From assembly GCA_963576735.1 (NCBI GenBank), contig OY755179.1, positions 1,550,001 to 1,614,000 of the forward strand: 64,000 bases of DNA, read 5' to 3'. The DNA comes from Bedellia somnulentella. Taxonomy: Eukaryota > Arthropoda > Insecta > Lepidoptera > Bedelliidae. The translations under genes and the position numbers were made by a program. Below, piece after piece: positions 10,118 through 20,940 of this stretch (its first letter is position 1; each line of letters begins with the position of its first letter). Under the pieces are notes generated by a model. The model did no database searches. It saw only the letters and a list, made by a program, of their open reading frames with translations, and was not told the DNA's origin.

Positions 10118-11700
10118 TATATAATTTTTATGGCATGTATTTAACGTGGCGACAAATTGATACCATTCCGGGTCGCAAAAAAACTGAAAATGGATAGTAA
10201 ATAATATACTTTGGCGACTAATTAGAGGTAGCATCTTAACTAGAAAGCGGCGGCTTTCTAATGAGTTTTGAGGTTTTATTTAAATTTTATCTGGCAGTGA
10301 TTTTCTTTGAAGGCGACAAATAGTTGGCGGAAAAAAAAGTTAAAATAGGCTTTCATAAATTCTAAAATGGGGTTGTCTATAAACATGACCAAGGTCTGAA
10401 ATAAATACAAACAAGATCCTAAAAAAATACTTTTGGCTATATTTGTAGGGATCTAAATTAACCGAATTGTGACATGCTATAAAACTATTCTTCGTCTATT
10501 TTATTAACCTTCCCTCTTTTAAATGACCCTACCTACTTTGAGTAACTAGAGTTGCCTATGTATAAATTGCGTTTTATATACTTATTCTGAACGTTTTTTT
10601 TCCATTATTTTGCTTTTAATGTTTAAAACTTTGAGTAAATAATTGTAAAATATGATTACCTACGAACCCTAGTTTTAATATGTAGTTACAACTTAACCTA
10701 ACCTAACAGCGTGTCGACGTCACCCCTGGGGTGCCTATTTCCGCTCTAAGGGACACAAACTAACCCTAACCTAACCTAGTTTTTATATCTTGTGGCGTGC
10801 TTCGCCCCCCGTCTCTCCTCTGTTTTCCTTCTCTAACTTAATTGCATCTGGCCATTGGCTAGAGCCGCGCTCAACCCCCGCTCTGCTGCCTCCGCACTGC
10901 TCAGACACATGAGCGCATTTGTCGCCTTTTCAAGAATTTACGTATCTGCAAACAGTATTCTAATATCCAAATTCATTATTATAATGCCCATTTTCAGTTT
11001 TAAAGCTACCTAAAATCGCTGCCAGATGTGTATTTTTATAATGAAATCCAATAGTTGCCAGTGAAGAATGTATGGTATCCCCTCGGAAAAATTTGTCGCC
11101 ACATTGGGTTTTATAATACCTTAACCAGTTTTTCACTGATCCCGCTTGATATATTTGATATCTTACAGTAGCAGCCGTTTTTTTAGTTTTTTTGATCCCA
11201 GCATTTTGTTGCTGGAATAGTTTTATAGTTGCAAAGATATTTAATCGCTGCAAAGTTAGTTTTTTTGTGACTTAATAGAAAGTTGCCTAAAAAGGATTTC
11301 AGTTGCCGTGTTAAATATTTGCCTTTTTTTATTTTGTCTCAACTCTTAAAGCCATCTTTAAATCTTTAACAGTTTACACCCACTTATCAATCGTCAAGTA
11401 CCTAGACTCAATAATTTCGGACGTACATAAAAAAACATATAAGAAAAACGTTTTTTCCGTTCGCCATCGAAACCCTAAAAAATATAAATGCTAGGTTTCA
11501 CCACGGCTCTACCTTGACCGTTTCCGGACCTATACATAACGGAGTTTACATCTGAATAGCTTTCTTGGTTCCTACTTTTTAAGGTTTCGTTTCCAGTTGA
11601 CCAAATACGAGTCCCTGATCGTTTCGTCATGTCTCTCAGTCTGTCTGCAACATTTCGCGTCTTAGGTCACAGCTAGTTTTCCCGAAACTATTGCCTACGT
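10118..11700. other. Repeat-derived non-coding DNA with inverted repeats
   Basis: The 97-codon minus-strand frame at 10960-11253 is not recognised and lies inside low-complexity repeated phrases (gttgcc, gtcgcc), so it is not called a gene. An inverted repeat pairs gtggcgacaaatt + gataccat at 10146-10166 with their complements at 11090-11102 and 11072-11079. A perfect 8-base-stem hairpin sits at 10241-10260. Short CCTAA runs occur near 10693 and 10766. Confidence 0.45.
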
Positions 11701-11708
11701 AGTAATAA

Positions 11709-11956
11709 CATATACACATACCTATATTCACGGCTATGAATCCCTAGATGGGGTAGCCAGAGCTAAGGAATTAGAAATTCCTCAGCCACATTTGGAAGTT
11801 AGGTGGGGAAAAGATAGTAAAATAAAGTTTGTTGGTGATAGGTCCCCAACCTCATCGCCCGAAAATCCCTTAAAAGTCCGTTATTAATTTAATGTATATG
11901 TATAATGAATACCGTTAGTCGCCTCTAGTGCTATTCTAAGCCGACACTACACAGCA
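11709..11956 (-). mobile_element. R1 repeat with small internal insertion/deletion
   Basis: Tail is degraded (tatacacatacctatattc). About 30 unrelated AT-rich bases (near 11882-11910) replace part of the 5' block. The 5' end CACTACACAGCA is intact. Confidence 0.75.
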
Positions 11957-12119
11957 ATACTACAACAGCAACGTACTAATAAATTTATTTGAAGGTGTAA
12001 ACGACCTATATAATTATGTTACATCTATATATGACACTTCACCTTTTGATATCAACACCATACACGTGGGATGTCTATAGAGACGACTAAATAATGACAT
12101 CAAGGTTTCTCAAATCATA

Positions 12120-12363
12120 CATACATACATATGCTCACGGCTATAAATCCCTAAAAGGGGAAGCCAGAGCTGAGGAATCAGAAATTCCTCAGCCACTTTT
12201 GGAAGTTGTGTGGAGAAAATATGGTATAATAAAGGTTGTTGGTGATGGGTCTCCAACCGCATCGCCCAAAAATCCCTTAAAAGCCCCAATACCGTTAGTC
12301 GCCTCTTACGTACACCCACCGAAAGAAATGGGGTAGTGCTATTCTATGCCGACACTACACAGC
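12120..12363 (-). mobile_element. R1 repeat, full-length
   Basis: 12-base target duplication tctcaaatcata at 12108-12119 and 12369-12380. Five extra bases (tcatc) lie between the 5' end and the right-hand duplication. Its open frames are accidental. Confidence 0.9.
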
Positions 12364-12451
12364 TCATCTCTCAAATCATATTCTATAAAGTCACTGCATG
12401 GTATATAGTTATGTAATATAATAGTACTATAATTAGAATGTTTTGTTCATG

Positions 12452-12535
12452 AAAACCTCATTATTACTAATAAATAATCTCCACAGGAGGTCGCCGGTAT
12501 CGAAATTTTTCTTTCCTTTATTTACATAACATAAC
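12452..12535. repeat. tRNA-bearing repeat (T1 family), deleted copy
   Basis: Begins 'ttcatgaaaacctcat' and ends 'aatttttctttcctttattta', the two flanks of the tRNA-bearing repeat at 18060-18320. The tRNA-like centre has been lost. Its end is interrupted by the S2 SINE that follows. Confidence 0.6.
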
Positions 12536-12887
12536 ATAAACGTTCACGCCGAATATCCCCGAAGGGGTTGGCAGAGGTACTAATACTTCTGAACATCACG
12601 TGACTTTGTCACCTGGTGTTCAGAGTACCCACGTTTTGCATGGACAGTGTACTCACGTGATAGGGGGCAGGCCTATCGCCGTTTTGTACGAATACACTGT
12701 CACATGACTAAGTACAACTCAGCCATGTGGGTTTCCTCACGATGTTTTCCCTCACCGTTAACAACCATGATAAATTAACCACACATATGTCTTTAGAAAA
12801 GACAAATTGGTGTAGGCCCGATCCAGGATTTGAACACTAGTCGTTTGCACGATAACCGAGTGTTCTACCCACTGGGCTATCACGGTT
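12525..12887 (-). mobile_element. S2 tRNA-derived SINE, full-length
   Basis: Read on the minus strand: a tRNA-like head with A box (tagcccagtgggtaga) and B box (gtgttcaaatcctgg), a ~250-base body, and a tail of (ATGTT)n. The 12-base duplication ttcctttattta flanks it, showing insertion into the T1-family tail. Confidence 0.85.
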
Positions 12888-12904
12888 TCCTTTATTTATT
12901 AGTT

Positions 12905-13135
12905 ATATATATATGTCCGAGCCGATTTCGGCTACAGCGACTGCTGGACAGGCTCTCAGCAGCTGGTGCCTCGTTGGTCCGCGCGTACGTGTGCTCGCAT
13001 ATTGCTGCTGTAGCCAATTTTGGCCTTAAAGGTCCTTGAGCACCTTGGACAAGTGAGTACGCCGCTACTATAGTGATACATTAGAGCCGTTGTTGGCCTG
13101 GCTTTTAACTCGTCCCTTTTGACGTCGATTTATTA
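12905..13135. repeat. Unassigned GC-richer repeat-like block
   Basis: Contains 'gtccgagccgatttcggc', a phrase I associate with a common dispersed lepidopteran repeat (from memory, not verified). No intact frame. Confidence 0.3.
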
Positions 13136-13296
13136 GTTATAGTAGTAATAGTTGGAGTAGTAATGTGGAAATATTTTGTAATGTGGAAACACTAAAAATG
13201 GGATAATAATCTAACGGGGATATACTATGGCGTATGGCGTGGATATGTATGGCGTGACCTTTAAACATTAAATTTAAAAAACCATATACTTGAATT

Positions 13297-14105
13297 TGCT
13301 GTGTAGTGTCGGCTACTCAGTGTTGTCGGTAAATTGTATGCAAAGGTATTGATTGAAAGAGTGATGAATGAAACAGATGACAAAATTTGGGATGTGCAAG
13401 CAGGATTTAGAAAGGGAATGGGATGTATGGATCAAATCTTCTCTTTAAGGAGCATCACTGAAAAGTTCTTAGCCAAGAATAGAAAGGTGTATTGCTCCTT
13501 CATAGATTTAGAGAAGGCGTATGATAGGGTGGTAAGGAAGTATTTGTGGGAGGTGTTATCCAAGTTCGGCTTGGGGAGCCAACTTATACGTGCATTGGTA
13601 TCACTCTATGAGGATTCTAGTGCATGTGTAAGAATAAACGGGGAAAACACAGACTGGTTCGGTATCTCTAGGGGTGTCCGACAGGGATGTGTAGCTTCTC
13701 CGCGGCTCTTCAACTTGTTCATGGATGACTGTCTGATAGAGTTGCGTGAAAGTGATTATGGACTGAGAATGGGTGGATTTGTTATCAAATGCCTCTTATA
13801 TGCTGATGATCAAGTGTTACTTGCATCGTCGGTTGAAGAGTTGCAAGAGATGATGAATATTGCATGTGCGTCGTTTGAAAGAAAAGGAATGAGAGTGAAT
13901 GTGGATAAAACCAAAACCATGGTTTTCGAGAGAGAGAAGAATATGACTGAATGCGTGATTGAGATCAATGGTAAGAAAGTGGAACAAGTGAAAGAGTTCG
14001 TACATCTGGGAAGTTTGTTTACTAGGGATGGAAAGTGTGACGTGACGTACGTACACCCACCGGAAGAATCGGGGTAGTGCTATTCTAAGCCGACACTACA
14101 CAGCA
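13297..14105. mobile_element. Chimeric R1 element with captured reverse-transcriptase segment
   Basis: An 809-base unit bounded by inverted copies of the R1 5' end: TGCTGTGTAGTGTCGGCT at 13297-13314 and its complement at 14088-14105. The right side carries about 60 bases of R1 5' sequence, the left only 18, and there is no (TATG)n tail. The 9-base sequence tatacttga lies at 13285-13293 and 14107-14115, so the whole unit may have inserted at once, with three extra bases on the left. Confidence 0.7.
13334..14077 (+). pseudogene. LINE reverse-transcriptase fragment (uninterrupted frame, truncated domain)
   Basis: A 247-codon frame without stops. It carries the reverse-transcriptase motifs in order: FIDLEKAYDRV (motif A, catalytic Asp), RGVRQGCVASPRLFNLF (motif B) and YADDQVLLAS (motif C). 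The endonuclease, the first RT motifs, and the thumb and C-terminal parts are missing. The last ~10 residues (TYVHPPEESG) are read from R1 sequence, so this is a fusion and not a natural C-terminus. The family is the same general RTE-like type as the C-terminal relics at 29740-30440, 51945-52040 and 58330-59000. Confidence 0.75.
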
Positions 14106-14271
14106 TTATACTTGACGATTAAGTGACTAATAAGTTATGGAAATTTAATAAATTGGTGATAGGTTCCGTTGTCATCATATGTTTGAAAATGACTTAAGGA
14201 AACGTCCGCATGAATCAGTTCAGTTAAAGCTGTCTGTTCGAAGCTCAATAAGTAATGTGACGATCAAGGAC

Positions 14272-14413
14272 GACGTCCGTGGCCGAGTGGATAGGTACCT
14301 TCTCGGTTCAGAGGTTGCGGGTTCGATCCCGTTAAGAGCAACATATATGTGACGAGCATAAATGTTAATAATAATTGTTTCTTAGTCTTGGGTGTTATTT
14401 ATATGTGTATTAT
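14272..14413 (+). mobile_element. tRNA-derived SINE of a third family
   Basis: The head 'cgtccgtggccgagtggata' is an A box and 'gcgggttcgatccc' a B box, about 45 bases apart. A short AT-rich body follows, ending 'gtgttatttatatgtgtatt'. Only one copy is in the window. A leucine/serine-type tRNA origin is possible. Confidence 0.7.
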
Positions 14414-14662
14414 ATACATACATACATGTACTCACGGCTATAAATCCCTTAACGGGATAGCCAGAGCTTTGGAATGAGAAATTCCTCAGCCACTTTTGGA
14501 AGTTGATTGGGGAAAAGATGGTAATAATAAATGTTTGTGGTGACGGGTCTCCACCCACATCGCCCATAAATCAATTAAAAAGCCCCTATACCCTTGGTCG
14601 CCTCTTACGATCACCCACGGGTAGAAATGGGGTAGTTTTATTCTAAGCCGACACTACACAGC
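14414..14662 (-). mobile_element. R1 repeat, full-length
   Basis: Subfamily with 'aacggg', 'cgatcacccacgggta' and 'gtt(t/a)tattctaag'. It abuts the SINE on its left; flanks gtattatatac / tattatac may be an imperfect duplication. Confidence 0.8.
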
Positions 14663-14696
14663 CATTATTATATTATACACTATTAAATATACTATG

Positions 14697-15047
14697 ACAC
14701 GACATGATAGTCCAGTGGATAGAACACCCGCCTGAAAACAGAAGGGCGTGAGTTCCAATCCTGGGTCGGTCCTACACCAATTTGTCTTTTCTAAAGTCAT
14801 ATGTGTGGTTAATTTATCATGGTTGTTAACGGTGAGGGAAATCATCGTGAGGAAACCCACATGGCTGAGTTGTACTTAGTCATGTGACAGTGTATTCGTA
14901 CAAAACGGCGATAGGCCTGCCCCCTATCACGTGAGTACACTGTCTAAGCAAAACGTGGGTACCTTCTCTGGACACTAGATGGCACTGCCATGTGAGTTCA
15001 GAAGTATTGGTACGTTTATGTTACGCGTGAACGTTTATGTTATGTTA
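14697..15047 (+). mobile_element. S2 tRNA-derived SINE
   Basis: Full head (gatagtccagtggatagaac, then gttccaatcctgg) through the ATGTT tail. The target duplication actattaaatata flanks it (13 bases, near 14681 and 15048). The body has a shortened 3' region. Confidence 0.85.
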
Positions 15048-15134
15048 CTATTAAATATATCGTTGAGTATCTATACAGTAAGCAATATCTACACAAGTTC
15101 TACTTAGTTTGGGGATGACTTGATTTGTGTATAA

Positions 15135-15420
15135 TATGTCCCATATATAGACCCATCACCAAAAACTGAGTACATTTTACGCTGAGCCAAGACCTTTTTG
15201 GTATTATTAAATGTTGTATCTAATTGTTAAATACTGTTTGTAATTTTGTTTTTAATACCAAATAAACATTTTATTTACTTACTTACTTACTTACAAAAAC
15301 CTTTATTTCACCATCTATTCCCCACGCATCTTCCAAAAGTGGCTGAGGAATTTCTAATTCATTAGCTCTGGCTACCCCTTTCTTGGGATTTATAGCCGTG
15401 AGTATATGTATGTATGTATC
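15135..15420 (+). mobile_element. R1 repeat, 5'-truncated and interrupted by a LINE tail
   Basis: R1 begins at 'agacccatcaccaaaaac' (near 15152), is interrupted at about 15170-15295, resumes at 'aaaaacctttatttcaccatc' and runs to a (TATG)n tail. Confidence 0.75.
15170..15295 (+). mobile_element. LINE 3' end with (ACTT)n tail, inserted in R1
   Basis: About 125 bases containing an AATAAA signal and ending in four ACTT units. The sequence aaaaac is repeated on both sides as the likely target duplication. Confidence 0.65.
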
Positions 15421-15559
15421 TAATGATTGATGTTTTTGATGCGAACGTCAACTTACTATGATCAGTGACAATTTACCAAGAATCACCAAGCCGCAGTCAG
15501 CGTAATCTGAACTAACCTGCGATGGTGTTCCGCTCAGCCCGGCGAAAACCTTCGTTCAT

Positions 15560-15602
15560 TTCTGGTAACCCCTTTTGGACTACAGTCGTGAGTATATGTA
15601 TT
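15560..15602 (+). repeat. R1 3'-end fragment
   Basis: Only the last ~40 bases (gtaaccccttttggactacagtcgtgagtatatgta with changes) are recognisable. Confidence 0.5.
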
Positions 15603-16182
15603 TGGTTTTTTACTTAATGTGACAAGTGCTGTGTAATATGGGCTCATTATAGCACCATAGGTTATCCAAGTTATTTGATGTGCTACGTGAGCTGGACCCA
15701 TCATCGATTATATTTTAACCTAGTTTATCTTTCTCATGTAATTCGTATAATTTAACCCTTTTTGAAAGGAATAAAAAAACGCTATTCGTATCCACATTCA
15801 AAAGTTGACATAGGCTGTAACAATCAACAATAAAAAACAAACAAAATAAATCTTGTACCTTATTATGATTATCTGTTTATTATTTTTGTATTTGTTTTTG
15901 ACTCTCCCATGTCCCAGATGATGTTTTTTAAGAATATTGTTATGGGAGAAATGGTAGTTCCCGACAAAACGAGCAGGCGAGGTCACGGATTCAGGTTCAA
16001 GAATACGACGAACGAAACGAGCCGTAGGTATTATTAAAGGGTGATGTGGCCATAGCCCAGCACGCAGGTAAGGCAAAGTATGGTTTGGCAGACTAACTAC
16101 CATGATAATAACCGGGATCGACTTCCTAACGCGCCCTCCGAAGCATAGAATCATCTTAATTTTCGGAAATCAGGTGATTCAA

Positions 16183-16435
16183 GTACATACATACATACAT
16201 ACATATACTCACGGCTATAAATCCCTAGAAGGGGTAGCCAGAGCTAAGGAATCAGAAATTCCTCAGCCACTTTTGGAAGTTGTGTGGGGAAAAAATGGTG
16301 AAATAAAGGTTGTTGGTGATGGGTCTCCAACCGCATCGCCCAATAATCCCTCAAAAGCCCCAAAACCGTTAGTCGCCTCTTACTTACATCCACCGGAAGA
16401 AATGGGGTAGTGCTATTCTAAGCCGACACTACACA
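16183..16435 (-). mobile_element. R1 repeat, full-length
   Basis: Target duplication gtgattcaag on both sides (ending at 16182 and restarting near 16438). Frames through it, including one of 102 codons, are not genes. Confidence 0.85.
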
Positions 16436-16734
16436 GGAGTGATTCAAGTCTGCAATATAAATCCGAACTAAGTTAAATCTTACATATTAAAGTCAGTTTA
16501 TCCTCCCGGGTATCGAATCGGAGACCTCCGTAGATTCTTGACCCTTATTATATCAAGTATATGCTAATTAATATATGCTAATTCGGTCAACAACCAGTGC
16601 AATTCTAAACCAATACTCCACAGCTGTAAACGACCGTACGCCAAACATGCAAAAGTGTCATGTACAATAGACCAGTAGAAACGCCATTGGGACCACGACC
16701 GCCACACTCGGCTGACCACCACTTTCATCACACC

Positions 16735-16875
16735 AGCCCGGCTAGTACGATCACTATTTTATCTACACGATATCAAGACTGAGATGGCAATATACGGTAC
16801 TAAGTAAGTGCGTAAGAGATGGCTGCTTTATCCCACGCGATATCTAGTTAAAAGGCCGCTGTACCAGCTATGCTG
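16735..16875. repeat. Degenerate copy of the MITE at 52240-52379
   Basis: Shares about 60 nearly identical bases with it (ctaagtaagtgcgtaagaga, then tggctgctttatcccacgcg). Its terminal inverted repeats are no longer recognisable. Confidence 0.6.
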
Positions 16876-17250
16876 CTCTCCATCTCGACCAGACTCAAGG
16901 TCACGATATTTCGGTCCACTTTCTATTGCGCAACCCATTGTAGGAACCTTTTTATTATAACCATGGCCTATTATTTAATATTACATATTTCCTTTCATTG
17001 AACTCGATTCTTGTCTAGGTTTTGTTCATGTTCAAAAAGGAATTAATGAAAGCTTTTGAATATGTTTTATATTGAGAAATGCTATTTATATTATTGTGTC
17101 TCTTTTTTTATATTTACATAATTTAGATTTTAGCTTTAGTTATGCTATTGCTCAAAGATTCAAATTAAAACATACGGCAGATCCAATTAGACCAGAATAT
17201 CCTATGAACTTATTAATCGTGTCCAAGCCCATCACTGGGGAAATATTTAA

Positions 17251-17496
17251 ACATACATACATATACTCACGGCTATAAATCCCTTAACGGGGTAGCCAGA
17301 GCTTTGGAATGAAAACTTCCTCAGCCACTTTTGGAAGTTGATTGGGAAAAGATGGTTAAAATAAATGTTTTTGGTGACGGGTCTCCAACCACATCGCCCA
17401 AAAATCACTCAAAAAGCCCCTATACCCTTAGTCGCCTCTTACGATCCCCCACGGGTAGAAATGGGGTAGTGTTATTCTAAGCCGACACTACACGGC
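17251..17496 (-). mobile_element. R1 repeat, full-length, 'cacggca' subfamily
   Basis: (CATA)n tail through CACTACACGGCA, with the 'cccttaacgggg' and 'gacgggtctccaaccacatcg' subfamily marks. Confidence 0.8.
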
Positions 17497-17641
17497 AGAA
17501 AGGGTATACTGTGTGTAGTAATAATGTGCTTTTTTAGATGGGCTTTAAATATTAATGAACTATCACCACCATTAACAAAGAAAGAAGAGAACTGTACTTT
17601 AGAGTCAATATTATTTGGGTAATTCTAAAAAATAACAAAAC

Positions 17642-17735
17642 TTAACCACACATATGACTTTAGACAAGACAAATTAACGTAGGCCCGACCCGAGATTTGA
17701 ACCCACGACGCCAATCTGCATGATAGATGATTTTG
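17642..17735 (-). repeat. S2 SINE head fragment
   Basis: The complement of the S2 head and proximal body (ttaaccacacatatgacttt ... gatttgaacccacg). The rest is missing. Confidence 0.55.
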
Positions 17736-18059
17736 AAACATGTGTTGTTAATTATATTTACAGATACAGCTGGGTTGAAAAGTGGTTAACACACATTCAT
17801 CATTCTTCCCATGCATACAGGTTATTTTATTTTTCGGGCTCACAACTTTGTTAAAACACTGGGCAAACTAAACAGGAAAAAGGCACCAAATTAATAATGG
17901 TAAATTTCCTTCAAAATCACGTTACATAAAAGTCATCTCGCTGCCTCTCCCTTATTACGACCTTCACCTTGTGCTCTCCTGATGGCGATGAACTTTGACA
18001 TTGTTCAAAAAGAGAATAAACAATAAAATTAACCCATACTTTTTAATTTAAATCTTTTT

Positions 18060-18320
18060 GTTCATGAAAACCTCATGTGGGGATTATTACTAATAAATAA
18101 AGAATAAATAAAGGAAAGAAAAATTAGTAAAAATTCGGAGGTAGGAAACGCAAACATTACTTAAACGTGTAAAAGAAATAAAGGATAGAAGAATTTCGCG
18201 CTGGCAGCCATTGACACGGTGGCTCAATTGGCAGAGCGTCGGGGCGTATACCCGAGGTCGCGGGTTCGTTTCCCGCCTGTGTCGAAATTTTTCTTTCCTT
18301 TATTTATTCTTTATTTATTA
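18060..18320 (+). repeat. tRNA-bearing repeat (T1 family)
   Basis: Left flank ttcatgaaaacctcatgtgg and right flank ending tttatttattctttatttattag are partly complementary to each other (aataaataaaggaaagaaaa / ttttctttcctttatttatt). They enclose the tRNA-like cloverleaf at 18213-18284. Related copies lie at 12452 and 20700. Confidence 0.65.
18213..18284 (+). tRNA. tRNA-like cloverleaf, probably repeat-borne (anticodon position GTA)
   Basis: Seventy-two bases fold into a complete cloverleaf: acceptor GACACGG/CTGTGTC, D stem GCTC/GAGC, anticodon stem TCGGG/CCCGA with loop GCGTATA, T arm GCGGG-TTCGTTT-CCCGC. The anticodon would be GTA (Tyr), but the universal T at position 33 is replaced by C, and eukaryotic tRNA-Tyr genes normally have an intron. 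The same sequence recurs at 20726-20797 in the same flanks, so it is better read as the tRNA head of a dispersed element than as a working gene. Confidence 0.45.
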
Positions 18321-18634
18321 GCCATACTTTTTAACCTCAAAATATAATTATGACTGCTCTGTCGAGGCAAAAGTGATTACTCTGATCACCCGTGACCATA
18401 ATGTCAGGTGAGGTTCAGAAGTCACAAGATAAATAATAATAATATAAATAAATAATCGTTTATTACCATAAGACATTTTCCTAAATACATCCTCTCTCAG
18501 CACCTCTGAAATTACCGCCCCTTCAGGAATACTCGATCAAAACGTTGACTATGAGTAACTGAGACAATATTAACGCCGTATAACCCTGAAAGGATAGCGG
18601 AGGTCCTAATACTTGAACACTTGGTGGCTTGGTA

Positions 18635-18889
18635 GCTGTGTAGTGTCGGCTTAGAATAGCACTACCCCATGTCTTCCGGTGGGTGTACGTAAGAGGCGAC
18701 GAACGGTATTGGGGCATTTTAAGGGATTTTTGGGCGATGCGGTTGGAGACCCATCACCAACAACCTTTATTTTACCAACTTTTCCCCACATAACTTTCAA
18801 AAAGTGGCTCAGGAATTTCTAATTCCTCAGCTCTGGCTACCCCATCTGGGGATTTATAGCCGTGAGTATATGTATGTATGTATGTATGT
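18635..18889 (+). mobile_element. R1 repeat, full-length
   Basis: GCTGTGTAG through a (TATG)n tail. Flanked by ttggtggct, with five extra bases (tggta) before the 5' end. Confidence 0.85.
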
Positions 18890-19257
18890 TGGTGGCTAAA
18901 ATGTCGGTTGGTTTTCAGAGTACGTACGTTCTGCTTAAACAGTGCATTTAAGTGATAGGAACAGACGTATCGACGCTTTATATGAATAACCCTTGCATAA
19001 TGAGTCATACTTATAATCATATAGATAGTACTAAGGTACAACTCAGCCCTTAGAGTTCCATCATTTTTGACACGCTTCACCTGTATCTACTCGATTTCGA
19101 CCTAGTTTAAACGGACCAATCTCTTCAAACTTTGTAAACTTATTGAGAAACAGGAACAATATAATAATGCCATAGGTTTATCCCATTATCCTGATTAGGG
19201 TCGAATAGGATTAAATATTTCAAATGATTCAGCACTAAAAAATGAAACATAAAATTA

Positions 19258-19484
19258 GTGTTAAAAAAACTGAAAAACATGCTTTTGAAGCACATTTATC
19301 TAAAAAGTGGATGATGATAACTAGAAAATTGTAACGAACAAAACATTTAGTATTATTTTGATAAAGCGTGTGTTGCTATATACTATTTTTTGTTCAATTT
19401 ATTATTTTAGCTTATAGTAGGAATTATTTTTCACTTTTTAGTTAAAAGTGCTTCAAAAGCGTGTTTTTAGTTTTATTAAACTAT
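19258..19484. mobile_element. MITE with ~43-bp terminal inverted repeats
   Basis: Arms at about 19267-19309 and 19432-19474 are complementary with few mismatches (both read, in their own direction, 'gcttttgaagca' and 'aaaaagtg'). About 120 AT-rich bases lie between. No coding capacity. Superfamily unassigned. Confidence 0.7.
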
Positions 19485-19935
19485 ATTTTTTGCTTACATC
19501 TCATCGTTAACAAACCCAAATGACTTAACTCATAAACTCATAAGAATAAGAAGAAATAAATATTTTTACAAAATAAATGAAGGTAAAAAAAAAACATTTA
19601 ACAATGAAAACAGTGTTGATCTCACATAATGCGCGAAAACAACAAAACAAGAATCTGAGTAAGTAGTAATAATGACCAAGAAATCGGCTAAACAGGCAAC
19701 AGCCCCGTAGCGTAACATGATCCGCGGCGTAACACTTACCTGCATCGGTAAGCGCCTTGTCTAGACTAGACCTACATCGTGGACGGAGTGAACATGTTGC
19801 TGGCTAACTATGAATCATTATTGGTTATATTTTGTTAAAAGTTATTTTAATAACTATTATAATTTCAATGTTTGATTTGTGATTATCATAATATATGATT
19901 ACAATGCTTATTTTGCCATAGAGAAATTAAATATG

Positions 19936-20155
19936 CATACATACATATACTCACAGCCATAATACCCAAAAAGGGGTAGCCAGAGCTTCGGACCTAGAAA
20001 TCCTCAGCCATATTTGAAAGTTCATAGGGGACAAGACGGTAGAAATGAAGTACCACTTTAAAAAGTCCGATACCGTTAGTCGCCTCTTACGACACCCGTA
20101 AGTAGAATGGGGTAGTGACATTCTAAGCCGGCACTACACTACACGGAAAGACAAT
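19936..20155 (-). mobile_element. R1 repeat, internally deleted
   Basis: Lacks the central ggtgatgggtctccaaccgc block. The 5' end is extended by a partial duplication (cactacactacacgg). The 11-base duplication attaaatatgc flanks it. Confidence 0.8.
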
Positions 20156-20230
20156 TAAATATGCTAGAGATAATATTATCGTTTTCAGTTTAATTTCATC
20201 CACTATTATCATTTCCCTTTTTCATAAATA

Positions 20231-20588
20231 AACATAACATAATAACATAAACGTTCACGCCGAATGTCCCCGAAGGTGTTGGCAGAGGTACTAATACTTC
20301 TGAACATCACGTGACTTTGTCACCTGGTGTTCAGAGTACCCACGTTTTGCATGGACAGTGTACTCACGTGATAGTCATCGCCGTTTTGTACGAATACACT
20401 GTCACATGACTAAGTACAACTCAGCCATGTGGGTTTCCTCACGATGTTTTCCCTCACCGTTAACAACCATGATAAATTAACCACACATATGTCTTCAGAA
20501 AAGACAAATTGGTGTAGGCCCGGCCCAGGATTTGAACACTAGTCGTTTGCACGATAACCGAGTGTTCTACCCACTAGGCTATCACGGT
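20231..20588 (-). mobile_element. S2 tRNA-derived SINE, full-length
   Basis: From the tail (aataacataaacgttcacgc) to the head ending cacgg, with a ~10-base deletion in the gggggcaggcctatcg segment. Confidence 0.85.
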
Positions 20589-20699
20589 TGCTTCATATCA
20601 TGGTTCCCTTTTTCATCTTTTAATTTTTTCTTTAGTAAATCTAAGAGTTCAATTCTACATTACCTACATTTCAACGTCACCATCAAAATCATTACAATT

Positions 20700-20940
20700 C
20701 TAATAAATAAAGGAAAAAAAAATTTCGACACAGGCGGGAATCGAACCCGCGACCTCGGGTATACGCCCCGACGCTCTGCCAACTGAGCCACCGTGTCAAT
20801 TGGCTGCCAGTGCGAAATTCTTACGTATACCCGAGGTCGCGGGTTCGATTCCCGCCTGTGTCGAAATTTTTCTTTCCTTTATTTATTCTTTATTCATTAG
20901 TAATAATCCCCACATGAGGTTTTCATGAACAAAAAGATTT
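20700..20940. repeat. T1-family repeat with inverted tRNA-like units
   Basis: A complete tRNA-like unit on the minus strand (20726-20797) is followed after ~26 bases by the 3' half of the same unit on the plus strand (20824-20862). The pair can form a ~39-base inverted repeat. The right flank ends in the T1 sequence down to 'ttttcatgaac'. Confidence 0.7.
20726..20797 (-). tRNA. tRNA-like cloverleaf, repeat-borne
   Basis: Same cloverleaf as 18213-18284, with the T loop TTCGATT restored to consensus. The anticodon loop is GCGTATA, again without T33. A D-loop difference (cagttgg for caattgg) is the only other change noted. Confidence 0.45.

Noticed and set aside
10960..11253. 97-codon minus-strand frame as a gene
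   Set aside because: Lies in a block of degenerate repeated phrases, with no family resemblance.
12094..12336. Recurring ~80-100-codon frames ending in HPPEEMG
   Set aside because: They are translations of R1 repeats and recur wherever a copy lacks stops; not genes.
18213..18284. Working tRNA-Tyr gene
   Set aside because: No T33, no intron, and present several times inside the same dispersed repeat.
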